Positions 21,764-29,096 of a stretch of 32,667 nt of DNA are shown here, piece after piece. The stretch spans positions 1-32,667 of the forward strand of contig DRPV01000155.1 in the NCBI GenBank assembly GCA_011330685.1, written 5' to 3'. Numbering within the stretch: the first letter of the stretch is position 1; every line of letters starts with the position of its first letter. The notes under the pieces are model-generated. The model saw only the letters and a list, made by a program, of their open reading frames with translations. It did not search any database and had not been told where the DNA came from. The stretch is from Desulfobacterales bacterium. Lineage in GTDB: Bacteria; Desulfobacterota; Desulfobulbia; Desulfobulbales; VMSU01. A program made the position numbers and the translations under genes.

Positions 21764-21950
21764 GTATCTATTCAGCTAAGGCACCGAATTGCCCTAAACT
21801 GTGAGCTGTAACCGTTCAGGAAAGCGAAGACTCCGGATGTGCCCCAGGTTCGTTCGTTTTGACCTCCGAGTCTGTACTCCCTGTACGTGAGGAGGGCAGG
21901 TAAGCGTAGACTCCGAAACGGACGAAGATGGGGTGCAGCTGAATGGTTAC
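21764..21950. repeat. Composite palindromic element, copy B, ending 10 bp before sfsA
   Basis: A short module (21764-21812, beginning GTATCTATTCAG) shares a box with the long hairpin module 21808-21950, bounded by GTAACCGTTCAG and CTGAATGGTTAC. Centre: CTGTACTCC-CTGTACGTGAGGAGGG. The right end abuts the sfsA start region and supplies whatever ribosome-binding sequence sfsA has; no clean SD is seen. Confidence 0.82.
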
Positions 21951-21959
21951 ACATTTTTT

Positions 21960-22655
21960 ATGAAATTTGACCCCGAATTACAAGCGGCAGTTTTCCTGCG
22001 GCGCTACAAACGTTTCCTGGTCGATGTCAGAATGCCTGACAATAAGGAAACCACCGTCTATTGCCCCAATACCGGCCGCATGACCAACTGCCTGCGACCG
22101 GGATGTGATGTTCTGCTCTCCTACTCTGATAATACCAAGCGCAAATACCCCTGCACCCTGGAGCTGACCCGGCCGGGCTCCTGCTGGATAGGGGTCAATA
22201 CCGGGCGAACCAATGCCTTGGTAGCCGAGGCCCTGCGAGCGGGAATCATCCAGGAGTTCAGCCGCCTTAAGACAATAAGGCCGGAAATTAAGGTTTCTAA
22301 CTCCAGCCGCCTTGATTTTCTTTTAGAAGATGACAATGATATGATATACCTTGAGGTAAAGAGTTGTACCTTGGCGGCGGACGGGGCAGCGATGTTCCCG
22401 GACGCGGTGACCAAGCGCGGGGCCAGACATATGCGGGAGCTGGCCGCTTTACGAAGTCAGGGATTTAAGGCCGCTGTTTTGTTTTGTGTCCAACGGGCCG
22501 ACGCTGATTATTTTAGACCGGCCGCAGAAATTGACCCTCAATATTGCGCGGCATTGCGTCAGGCTCAAGGCCTTGGAGTAATGCTTCTCGCTTATCAGGC
22601 GGCTGTCAAGCCGTCCGGGATAAAAATTATCAAAAAAATTCCCATAAGGTTTTAG
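21960..22655 (+). CDS. sfsA: SfsA family DNA-binding/nuclease-like protein
   Basis: 231 residues from ATG 21960. The ORF-track GTG at 21933 lies inside the repeat, and homologues begin near this Met. Core blocks: RRYKRFLVDV, CPNTGRMTNCL, ELTRPGSCWIGVNTGRTNALVAEAL, then SRLDFLLEDDNDMIYLEVKSCTL..AMFPDAVTKRGARHMRELAAL, which carries the PD-(D/E)xK-like D and ExK residues. The protein was named sugar fermentation stimulation protein in E. coli; its biochemical role is still unclear. Its stop is immediately followed by the queC ATG, so the two are probably co-transcribed. Confidence 0.95.
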   Translation: MKFDPELQAAVFLRRYKRFLVDVRMPDNKETTVYCPNTGRMTNCLRPGCDVLLSYSDNTKRKYPCTLELTRPGSCWIGVNTGRTNALVAEALRAGIIQEFSRLKTIRPEIKVSNSSRLDFLLEDDNDMIYLEVKSCTLAADGAAMFPDAVTKRGARHMRELAALRSQGFKAAVLFCVQRADADYFRPAAEIDPQYCAALRQAQGLGVMLLAYQAAVKPSGIKIIKKIPIRF

Positions 22656-23444
22656 ATGACCACCAACAGCCACACCAAAATTCATACCCCTGTAGAAGCC
22701 GCACCTCCTCCACATAATCAGGAAAATCAGAAAAAAGCCGTAATCCTCTTAAGCGGCGGCCTTGACTCCACCACCGTTCTCGCTATTGCCAGGGCGGCAG
22801 GCTATCTTTGTTACTGTTTAAGTTTTTCATACGGTCAACGGCAGGTTATTGAACTCCAGCGGGCCAGAGAGACGGCCGCCCGCTTCCAGGCCGAAGATCA
22901 TCTCGTGCTGGAGTTAGGCTTGGACCGGATAGGCGGTTCGGCCTTAACCAGCGCTCTTGCCGTCCCCAAGCACAACGACCCGGCCGCCATTGGCAATGAC
23001 ACCCATGACATTCCAGTCACCTATGTTCCGGGCCGTAACACCATTTTCCTTTCCTACGCCATGGCCTGGGCCGAGGTTATCGGAGCGGCTGACATTTTTA
23101 TCGGGGTTAACGCCATGGACTACAGCGGTTATCCGGATTGCCGCCCCGAATACCTTGAGGCCTTCAGCCGGCTGGCCCGTCTCGCCACCAGGGCCGGGGC
23201 CGCCCAGGGCCGTGAACTGACGATTAACGCCCCGTTATTAGAACTCAGCAAAAAGGAGATAATTCTTCGCGGCCTGGAACTTGGGGTTGACTACAGCCGC
23301 ACCCATAGCTGCTACGACCCCGATGCCGCCGGCCGGGCCTGCGGGGCCTGTGACGCCTGTCTTTTGCGCCTCAAGGGCTTTGCCGAGGCTGGATGCCCCG
23401 ACCCGGCCGTTTATCAAGATGAGGGCCAGAACCATGCCTCATAA
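22656..23444 (+). CDS. queC: 7-cyano-7-deazaguanine synthase QueC
   Basis: Converts 7-carboxy-7-deazaguanine to preQ0 with ATP and ammonia, in queuosine biosynthesis. 262 residues with the PP-loop SGGLDSTT (33-40), [20 protein letters not shown] and [17 protein letters not shown]. The zinc-binding cysteines are Cys219, 229, 232 and 235 (CGACDAC). The first 26 residues are a Pro/Asn-rich extension not found in E. coli QueC; an internal start is possible but no better SD was seen. It begins directly at the sfsA stop and overlaps nagZ by 11 bases. Confidence 0.96.
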   Translation: MTTNSHTKIHTPVEAAPPPHNQENQKKAVILLSGGLDSTTVLAIARAAGYLCYCLSFSYGQRQVIELQRARETAARFQAEDHLVLELGLDRIGGSALTSALAVPKHNDPAAIGNDTHDIPVTYVPGRNTIFLSYAMAWAEVIGAADIFIGVNAMDYSGYPDCRPEYLEAFSRLARLATRAGAAQGRELTINAPLLELSKKEIILRGLELGVDYSRTHSCYDPDAAGRACGACDACLLRLKGFAEAGCPDPAVYQDEGQNHAS

Positions 23445-24450
23445 CAACTCTCAAGCGCTTACCGGCGGCCATCTTTTCATGATTGGCCTTCCAGGGACGG
23501 AACTGGACGAATCCACCCTGGAGCTCATTAATGAACACAGTGTCCATAATTTTATTATCTTTCGGCGGAACGTCAAGAATAAACCACAGTTACAAACTCT
23601 TTGTGTCGCCCTGAACGAGGCCTGTCGGCAGCGCGGCCTGCCCCGGCCCCTGATTTCCATCGACCAGGAGGGCGGCCCGGTTGCCCGGCTGCCCAGGCCC
23701 TTCACCCAGTTCCCGGCCATGCACAAGCTCTCAGGCGCTCCAAATCACAAAAAGCTGCTGGCGGAATACGCCGCTACCTGCGCCAGAGAACTCCGGGAGG
23801 TTGGTATCAATATGAACTTGGCCCCGGTATTGGATATCTGCCCCGCCGATCAGGATCTGTTCATGGAAGAGCGTTCCTTAGGCGGAGACGCGCGGCAGGT
23901 TACAGAGCTGGGACATCTCCTGATTACCGGCCTGCAAGGCGCCGGTGTAGCGGCCTGTGCCAAGCACTTTCCCGGCCTGGGCGCGGCAACTCTTGATCCC
24001 CACAAGGAACTACCGGAAGTTGACCTGCCGCTCTCCTATTTTAAAGAAGAGGGGCTGGCTCCCTTCCGGCTGGCCGCGGCTATCGGCGCTGCCGCCTTCA
24101 TGACCTCACATGCCGTTTACAACGCCATAGCCCCCCAGATACCAGGCACCCTGTCACCCAAGGTGGTTGGAGAACTTATCAGAGACGAATGCGGCTACGA
24201 TGGTTTAATCATTACCGATGATTTAGAGATGGGTGCCATTGAGTTGTTCATGCCATTCCCCCAGGCCGTTCTACAGGCCCTGCTGGCCGGGGCCGATCTT
24301 TTATTAATCTGCCATGACCACGACAAGGTACGAGCGGCGCTCCACGAGCTGACCCGAGCCGAAAAGAGCGGCGAAATAAGCACTGAGATAATCAGTGACT
24401 CCCTCTACAGACAGCAGGCCCTGCTCAGACGTTTTGGCCGGGGACTATAA
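23434..24450 (+). CDS. nagZ: Beta-N-acetylhexosaminidase NagZ (GH3)
   Basis: 338 residues from ATG 23434 ([18 protein letters not shown]). The ORF-track start at 23281 only extends the frame backwards through queC. GH3 motifs: [48 protein letters not shown], with the NagZ-type Asp-His catalytic dyad loop kept as DPH, and [11 protein letters not shown]. NagZ removes GlcNAc from anhydromuropeptides in cell-wall recycling and acts in the cytosol; no signal peptide is seen. It overlaps queC and is the last gene of the sfsA-queC-nagZ set. Confidence 0.93.
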   Translation: MPHNNSQALTGGHLFMIGLPGTELDESTLELINEHSVHNFIIFRRNVKNKPQLQTLCVALNEACRQRGLPRPLISIDQEGGPVARLPRPFTQFPAMHKLSGAPNHKKLLAEYAATCARELREVGINMNLAPVLDICPADQDLFMEERSLGGDARQVTELGHLLITGLQGAGVAACAKHFPGLGAATLDPHKELPEVDLPLSYFKEEGLAPFRLAAAIGAAAFMTSHAVYNAIAPQIPGTLSPKVVGELIRDECGYDGLIITDDLEMGAIELFMPFPQAVLQALLAGADLLLICHDHDKVRAALHELTRAEKSGEISTEIISDSLYRQQALLRRFGRGL

Positions 24451-24477
24451 TTTTGCTTCATAAGAAGCTGAACTCTA

Positions 24478-24486
24478 TGGTATAAT
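24478..24486 (+). promoter_or_regulatory. Extended -10 promoter of the hibernation-factor gene
   Basis: TGGTATAAT at 24478-24486 is a perfect TATAAT with the upstream TGn extension. No good -35 is apparent. It implies a leader of about 205 bases before the ORF at 24702. Confidence 0.5.
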
Positions 24487-24494
24487 AGCATTTA

Positions 24495-24701
24495 TAATTT
24501 AACTTTTCCCTTAAATACACCAGCCCTGGCTGGATAGTTACGAATAAAGTACTATCTTCTTTCCTGAACCGTTGCAGATCAGCAAAATTTAAGCAGTCAG
24601 GCTGTGCCATATCGGTCGGCCTTAAGAACAATGAAAGTCCCATGCTTCACTTATGGTGTCGCAGACGATTAAGGGCTTTCAGACAAAAATGGAGGATTTC
24701 T
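24495..24701 (+). other. Long leader of the hibernation-factor gene, with repeat-box relics
   Basis: About 205 bases without a gene. CTGGATAGTTAC (near 24530) and CTGAACCGTTGC (near 24565) look like decayed copies of the intergenic repeat boxes. I see no known riboswitch. Confidence 0.35.
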
Positions 24702-25229
24702 ATGGAGCTACAGGTAGAAGGCCGCAATATTGAAATCAGAAAATCTTGGCAGGACAAAATTAATACTGAAAGGGAGAGACTTGACAGGCATCATCCTGGT
24801 TTGGTGCATAATCTCCGAATAACCATTGCGGACGCCAAACACCACAAAGAGGGGGGGTACGAATTACAGCTCGTGGCCTCTGTCCCCAACGACACAGTGG
24901 TAGTTAAACGCAAGGGCGATAAGATTCGTGCCATGTTAGGTGATGCCTTTGATACCCTGGGCCTGCAGCTTAAAGAGCTGCAGCGTAAAAGGCGGCAGAC
25001 CAACAAAGTTGATACAACCCTGCCCAGTAATCAGGAAGGGGTAATCAAAAAAATAGTGCCCTATGAATCATACGGCTTTATTGCCACCACCGATGGCCGC
25101 GAAATCTATTTTCACGAAAACGCCCTGAAGGATATGTCCATTGAAAAAATCAATGAGGGCGATGCCGTAAAATTCGGCGAAGCCGAAGGTGATAAGGGGC
25201 CTTGTGCCGCCTGGGTACGATCCTATTAG
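24702..25229 (+). CDS. Ribosome hibernation factor (HPF/RaiA) fused to a cold-shock domain
   Basis: 175 residues from ATG 24702, six bases after SD GGAGG; the ORF-track start is 20 residues too early. Residues 1-100 (MELQVEGRNIEIRKSWQDKINTERERLDR..GYELQLVASVPNDTVVVKRKGDKIRAMLGDAFDTLGLQLKE) are the S30EA/HPF domain that binds in the 30S decoding groove. Residues about 112-175 are a cold-shock domain with RNP1-like YGFIAT and RNP2-like IYFHENAL. The cold-shock part replaces the dimerisation tail of long HPF. The fusion probably silences or protects ribosomes in stress with extra RNA contact (inference). It is monocistronic: own promoter candidate and terminator. Confidence 0.9.
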   Translation: MELQVEGRNIEIRKSWQDKINTERERLDRHHPGLVHNLRITIADAKHHKEGGYELQLVASVPNDTVVVKRKGDKIRAMLGDAFDTLGLQLKELQRKRRQTNKVDTTLPSNQEGVIKKIVPYESYGFIATTDGREIYFHENALKDMSIEKINEGDAVKFGEAEGDKGPCAAWVRSY

Positions 25230-25284
25230 ATCGCGGTGTAAAGATAAAATTTACTGTACATAAAAACATTCTTAAATTACATTT

Positions 25285-25326
25285 AAGGCCCATCGCGGAT
25301 TCCCTCCCGCGACGGGCCTTACTTTA
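25285..25326 (+). terminator. Rho-independent terminator after the HPF-CSD gene
   Basis: AAGGCCC-TCGCGG pairs with CCGCGA-GGGCCTT around an ATTCCCTC-type loop, followed by ACTTTATTT. Confidence 0.75.
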
Positions 25327-25348
25327 TTTAACCCGTGACTAATGAATT

Positions 25349-26440
25349 ATGAAAAATGTAAAACAGATTGATATTGCTGATTATAATAAGCTGAAGGACG
25401 AGGTGATTTTACAACGAATCACGGCCCGTAAGGAAGAATTACGGCAGGAGGTTCTGCTGCTCTGTCATCATTACCAGCAGGACGATATATTCCAATTTGC
25501 CGACTACACCGGCGATTCACTGAAACTGGCCCATAACGCGGCCCAGGTGGCCGACAGGCGCTATATAATCTTCTGCGGGGTGCATTTCATGGCCGAATCC
25601 GCCGATATTCTCACCGGTGATGACCAGATTGTCATCCTTCCTGACCTGACCGCCGGCTGCTCCATGGCCGATATGGCCACCAGCGGCGAGGTGAAGGGGC
25701 TCTGGCGTGAACTTGCCCCTTTTCTGAATACCAGTCGGCTTATCCCCATAACCTATGTTAATTCCTCGGCCAGCCTCAAGGCCTTTGTCGGGGAACATGG
25801 CGGCTCGGTCTGCACCTCATCCAATGCCGGCCGGGTATTGAACTGGGCTCTGGAGCAGGGCGAGAAGGTCTTTTTCTGCCCCGATGAACATCTCGGCCGC
25901 AACTCGGCCCAGGCCGCCGGTATTCCAGATGAAGAGGTTGTCCTCTGGCGGCGGGGAGAAATACTGGGCGGCAACAGCCAGGAGCAGCTTAAGAGGGCCA
26001 GGATAATCCTCTGGGACGGTTACTGCACGGTTCACATGCAGTTCTCCGCCGCCCAGATTGCCGGCATCCGCCAGGCCGATCCCGAGGTGAAAATTATCGT
26101 CCATCCGGAATGCCGCCGCGAGGTGGTGGAGGCCGCTGACCTCCAGGGTTCCACGGAGATGATTATCAAGGCCGTGAGCGAGGCCCCGGCCGACAGCAGT
26201 TGGGCGGTGGGCACCGAAATCAATCTGGTAAAGCGTTTAACAGCCCAATTCCCGGATAAAAATATCCGATCTCTGTCTCCGGTGGAATGCAAATGCTCCA
26301 CCATGTACCGTATTGACCCCGTCCATCTCCTGTGGGTACTGGATAATCTGGCTGCCGGCCACGTCGTAAACCAGATTAAGGTGGACAAAGAAACCGCCGC
26401 TTTGGCCAGTTTAGCTCTGAACCGCATGTTAGAAATATAG
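25349..26440 (+). CDS. nadA: Quinolinate synthase NadA
   Basis: Condenses iminoaspartate with dihydroxyacetone phosphate to quinolinate in NAD biosynthesis, using a 4Fe-4S cluster. 363 residues. Cluster ligands: Cys104 (TAGCSMAD), Cys226 (GYCTVH) and Cys314 or Cys316 (PVECKCSTM). Other blocks: HHYQQDDIFQFADYTGDSL, FCGVHFMAESADIL, TYVNSSASLKA, CTSSNA and FFCPDEHLGRN. No strong SD is visible near the ATG. nadB and nadC are not adjacent. The stop codon TAG is followed without a gap by a palindromic element, and the last codons are duplicated 161 bp downstream. Confidence 0.97.
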   Translation: MKNVKQIDIADYNKLKDEVILQRITARKEELRQEVLLLCHHYQQDDIFQFADYTGDSLKLAHNAAQVADRRYIIFCGVHFMAESADILTGDDQIVILPDLTAGCSMADMATSGEVKGLWRELAPFLNTSRLIPITYVNSSASLKAFVGEHGGSVCTSSNAGRVLNWALEQGEKVFFCPDEHLGRNSAQAAGIPDEEVVLWRRGEILGGNSQEQLKRARIILWDGYCTVHMQFSAAQIAGIRQADPEVKIIVHPECRREVVEAADLQGSTEMIIKAVSEAPADSSWAVGTEINLVKRLTAQFPDKNIRSLSPVECKCSTMYRIDPVHLLWVLDNLAAGHVVNQIKVDKETAALASLALNRMLEI

Positions 26441-26465
26441 GTAACCATTCAGCTGCACCCCATCT
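26428..26465 (+). repeat. 38-bp perfect direct repeat, copy 1 (nadA 3' end)
   Basis: Begins GTTAGAAATATAGGTAACC and covers the last 13 bases of nadA plus the first 25 of the adjoining palindromic element. An identical copy starts at 26589. Confidence 0.9.
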
Positions 26466-26655
26466 TCGTCCGTTTTGCCCTCCTCACGTACAGGGAGTAC
26501 AGACTCGGAGGTCAAAACAAACGAACCTGGAGCACATCTGAACGGTTACGGTTCCGAGTTCCGGGTAATTTATTGCCTTTGCTGAATAGTTAGAAATATA
26601 GGTAACCATTCAGCTGCACCCCATCTCGGAGTCTGCGCTTACCTCATCTATTTAG
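26441..26655. repeat. Composite palindromic element, copy C, with a second partial copy
   Basis: Long hairpin module 26441-26549 between GTAACCATTCAG and CTGAACGGTTAC, then a short module to the degenerate box CTGAATAGTTAG (26582-26593). A truncated second long module starts again at 26602 (GTAACCATTCAG) and fades near 26655. The region 26441-26706 has no gene. Confidence 0.82.
26589..26626 (+). repeat. 38-bp perfect direct repeat, copy 2
   Basis: Identical to 26428-26465 with a 161-bp period, including the copied nadA codons TTAGAAATATAG. It shows that a segment of the repeat was duplicated together with the gene end. Confidence 0.9.
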
Positions 26656-26706
26656 GCCTTTTAGAATACGACCATGGGGATGTAACTTGTTCAACACTTA
26701 CGAAAG

Positions 26707-27354
26707 TTAAGAGGGCCAATAACTCCGGCAAGGGACAGAAACAAACTCCATATCCGGCAGAATGAGACAGGTGAGCCTGCCGCCGTATACCGCCCCGGTA
26801 TCAATACCGATCCCCCATTCAGTGATTCGTGGCCTGCTATGGGCAGTGTGACCATAAACCACTATCTTGCCCAGGCCGGGATCATGCCCCTGCTCCCGGC
26901 TCCAGAGCAACCAGTCCCGACTCTGCATGCTGAGATGAACACCCCGCTGCACGCCGGCATGGACATAGATATATTTATCATCCTGCCAATATAATTCCAG
27001 CTCCCGAAAAAAGCGTCGATGCCCGGCCGGTAATCCTCCGGCCGCGATTGCCGCTTCTCCGCCATAGCTGGCAATGGTCTGCCGCCCGCCGACCTGCAAA
27101 TAAATATCCCGCCCCAGGCCTTCGAGATAATTATTAAACATCTCCTCATGGTTACCCATAAGGGTGATTATCCTCTTGAAGCTGCCCATGAGACCAATAA
27201 CCGTTTCCACGACCTGCCGGGATTCCGGCCCCCGGTCAATATAATCACCGAGAAAGATCAGGGTATCCTGGCCGGGGGTAGAGTTGATTTTGGCCAGCAG
27301 GGCCATAAGGGCTTGATGACAGCCGTGAATATCGCCAATTACAAAAGTCCTCAT
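26707..27354 (-). CDS. Metallophosphoesterase, serine/threonine phosphatase family
   Basis: 215 residues with the calcineurin-like metal-binding motifs in order: GDIHG (7-11), GDYIDRG (about 36-42), GNHEE (about 67), a HAGV block near 133 and VYGHTAHSRP, which supplies the last metal-binding His. This is the PrpA/PrpB or bis(5'-nucleosyl)-tetraphosphatase-like branch; protein phosphatase and ApaH-type activity cannot be told apart from sequence. No membrane segment is seen. It starts 28 bases after the AIM24-like gene and is probably in its operon. Confidence 0.88.
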   Translation of the reverse strand: MRTFVIGDIHGCHQALMALLAKINSTPGQDTLIFLGDYIDRGPESRQVVETVIGLMGSFKRIITLMGNHEEMFNNYLEGLGRDIYLQVGGRQTIASYGGEAAIAAGGLPAGHRRFFRELELYWQDDKYIYVHAGVQRGVHLSMQSRDWLLWSREQGHDPGLGKIVVYGHTAHSRPRITEWGIGIDTGAVYGGRLTCLILPDMEFVSVPCRSYWPS

Positions 27355-27382
27355 GACATTACTGTTATTGAACCGTTACCGG

Positions 27383-28375
27383 CTAATAACTATTGTCACC
27401 ATTAATAAGATTCCCCAGGCCGCCTAATATCGAGCCTTCCCCCCGGCTGCCGCCATTAGCCGGCGCGGCGGCCAGCATGCGGCCGGCGAGACGGGAGAAG
27501 GGCAAAGACTGAAGCCAGACCCGACCGGGGCCTTCCAGATTGGTAAAGAAGAATCCCTCACCGCCAAAGAGGGCGCTCTTGATATTACCGGCCTGCTGAA
27601 TATCAAACTTAACCGCCGGCTCTATAGCGACCACGCAACCGGTATCCACCTGTATACGTTCACCAGCGGCCAGCATCCTCTTAATAACGGTGCCGCCGGC
27701 GTGAATAAAAATCATCCCGTCACCTTCCAGCTTTTCCATGATAAAGCCTTCCCCGCCGAAGAGCCCGGTCATAATCTTCTGCTGTAGATAAATACCGATG
27801 GAAACCCCTCTGGCGGCGCAGAGAAAGGCATCTTTCTGGCAGATCAGGCAGCCGCCCATATCCGGCAGAGAAATGGGGATAATATTACCAGGGTATGGAG
27901 CCCCAAAGGCGACATGGGCCTTACCATGGCCGCCATGGGTAAAGGCGGTCATAAATAGACTCTCGCCGGTCAAAAGCCTCTTCCCGGCCCCAAGCAACTT
28001 ACCCATGAAACCTTTCTGACTCTGAGAACCATCACCAAATATGGTTTCCATCTGAATGGAATTATCCTTGTACATCATGGCTCCGGCCTCTGAGACTGCC
28101 GATTCACCGGGATCCAGCTCAACCTCCACAAACTGCATCTCGGAGCCGAATATCTTATAGTCAATTTCATCGGCGGTACGGCGGCCCTTAAAGGGCGGCG
28201 GCACCGCCGTATCACCGGCCGTCATCAATTCGTCGATACTTTTAATCGGTACCCATTCTACCAGACCGGAATGCCAAGCGTGACCGTTTGGATTACGGCG
28301 GGCCTCCGCCCGAGCCTGATTAAGATCCATGGGGCCGATTTTCTTACCGTTATAACTGAGATACCATTGAGACAT
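27383..28375 (-). CDS. GYF_2 domain plus AIM24 (TIGR00266-type) protein
   Basis: 330 residues. Residues 1-55 (WYLSYNGKKIGPMDLNQARAEARRNPNGHAWHSGLVEWVPI) are a GYF_2 adaptor-type domain. Residues about 70-300 are an AIM24 beta-barrel: DYKIFGSEMQFVEVELDPGESAVSEAGAMMYKDNSIQMET, LFMTAFTHGG, GIYLQQKIMTGLFGGEGFIMEKLEGDGMIFIHAGG, ALFGGEGFFFTNLEGPGRVWLQSLPFSRLA. Function is unknown for the bacterial family. The C-terminus is Gly/Ala-rich. SD AAAGGA five bases before ATG. Followed by the phosphatase gene after 28 bases. Confidence 0.87.
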   Translation of the reverse strand: MSQWYLSYNGKKIGPMDLNQARAEARRNPNGHAWHSGLVEWVPIKSIDELMTAGDTAVPPPFKGRRTADEIDYKIFGSEMQFVEVELDPGESAVSEAGAMMYKDNSIQMETIFGDGSQSQKGFMGKLLGAGKRLLTGESLFMTAFTHGGHGKAHVAFGAPYPGNIIPISLPDMGGCLICQKDAFLCAARGVSIGIYLQQKIMTGLFGGEGFIMEKLEGDGMIFIHAGGTVIKRMLAAGERIQVDTGCVVAIEPAVKFDIQQAGNIKSALFGGEGFFFTNLEGPGRVWLQSLPFSRLAGRMLAAAPANGGSRGEGSILGGLGNLINGDNSY

Positions 28376-28539
28376 AAATATCCTTTCAGGGTTTTTTTAA
28401 AACCTTTCCATATAAACAGCTCTGCCCGGTTACCCCGGCACAACTACCGAAAGTCGCGGCAAGCTCAACACCCTTGGCAGGTGATTTTCATATCTGTCAG
28501 ATAACGCTCTAAAAGGGAAAAACGCCGGCAGCTAACGAT

Positions 28540-28722
28540 TCAATCGCTAAGACAGTCGTCACGCCAGGAGCAGCCTTCCTGACTACAATAACCATCAGCG
28601 GTCTGGAAGCAGGGGAAATTACCTTCCGCCTCCTGAATTTTTTTAATTAAATCCGCCTTCTTGAGGCGTCCTGGTTTACAGCCTACTCGTTTAGCAATTC
28701 TTTTGATGTCAACCATTTTCAT
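28540..28722 (-). CDS. Small SAP-like protein with a C-terminal Cys cluster
   Basis: 60 residues from ATG 28722 (MKMVDIKRIAKRVGCKPGRLKKADLIKKIQEAEGN). The ORF-track ATG overlaps the SD GGAGG, which sits eight bases before the chosen start. The first 35 residues resemble the SAP/Rho-N helix-extended-helix nucleic-acid-binding fold. The end, PCFQTADGYCSQEGCSWRDDCL, has four Cys that could bind zinc or an Fe-S cluster. I recall similar small proteins in sulfate-reducing and related bacteria, but no function. No operon partner is evident. Confidence 0.75.
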   Translation of the reverse strand: MKMVDIKRIAKRVGCKPGRLKKADLIKKIQEAEGNFPCFQTADGYCSQEGCSWRDDCLSD

Positions 28723-28753
28723 TTTTGTTACCTCCATACATTTAATAATATTT

Positions 28754-28811
28754 GTAACTATTCAGCCAAGGCGGATAAGCTGCCCTGAATTGTGAGCTGT
28801 AACTAAGTTAC
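28754..28811. repeat. Short palindromic module, solo copy
   Basis: Begins GTAACTATTCAGCCAAGGC and ends in AGCTGTAAC; closely resembles 21764-21812 without the adjoining long hairpin module. It finishes with GTAACTAAGTTAC, a near-palindrome. Confidence 0.7.
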
Positions 28812-28929
28812 ATTTTTTATATTTTTATATTTTTATATTACAGCACAGTCTGGCAATATTTGTCAAAAAAAATGATGGCATAACAGGAAGAAAAAAATAG
28901 GAAGTACAGGAATAAAATATCAAAAAAGC

Positions 28930-28992
28930 TAAGGAGCACGGAGACCATTAGAAAGGAGAAAAGAGGGGGAGGGCGGCCGCCGGCTCCTTAGC
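28930..28992. repeat. Inverted repeat GCTAAGGAGC ... GCTCCTTAGC
   Basis: A perfect 10-bp inverted repeat encloses about 40 bases of purine-rich sequence and a GGCGGCCGCC palindrome. It could be a structured RNA or a relic element; I recognise no known RNA family. Confidence 0.45.
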
Positions 28993-29096
28993 AGGGGTTT
29001 GTTGAAATTCTCAACAACCTTATTAGTAATGATATACATTGTTTGAAAAATAAAAAGGGTTAAGGGAAAATAAATGAATAATATTTTAAGCGGCCT

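Larger units (their letters stand above)
21642..21959. other. Repeat-filled intergenic region between the fhlB-like gene and sfsA
   Basis: About 320 bp between divergent genes. It holds an inverted repeat at 21711-21758 and the composite palindromic element at 21764-21950. No gene is seen, and no promoter for sfsA is recognisable outside the repeat. Confidence 0.6.
28723..29096. other. Intergenic region with repeats and hairpins
   Basis: About 370 bp without a credible gene: a short repeat module at 28754-28811, an AT-rich stretch, a long inverted repeat at 28930-28992, and a TTGTTGA/TCAACAA hairpin at 28999-29017 that could end transcription of something leftward or rightward. Confidence 0.55.

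Noticed and set aside
23281-23433. N-terminal extension of NagZ in the ORF track
   Set aside because: It is queC read in another frame, Ala/Pro-rich and unlike any NagZ N-terminus. ATG 23434 fits the family.
24458-24643. 61-residue minus-strand ORF between nagZ and the HPF-CSD gene
   Set aside because: No SD, no domain, and it covers the leader with repeat-box relics and the extended -10 on the other strand.
26441-26655. CRISPR array
   Set aside because: Repeats are inverted and composite, with irregular spacing and no unique spacers of constant length. No cas genes are present.
28930-29017. c-di-GMP (GEMM) riboswitch
   Set aside because: The inverted repeat is near c-di-GMP genes, but I could not find the conserved GEMM core, and it is not a leader of the HD-GYP gene, which reads leftward from 30320.
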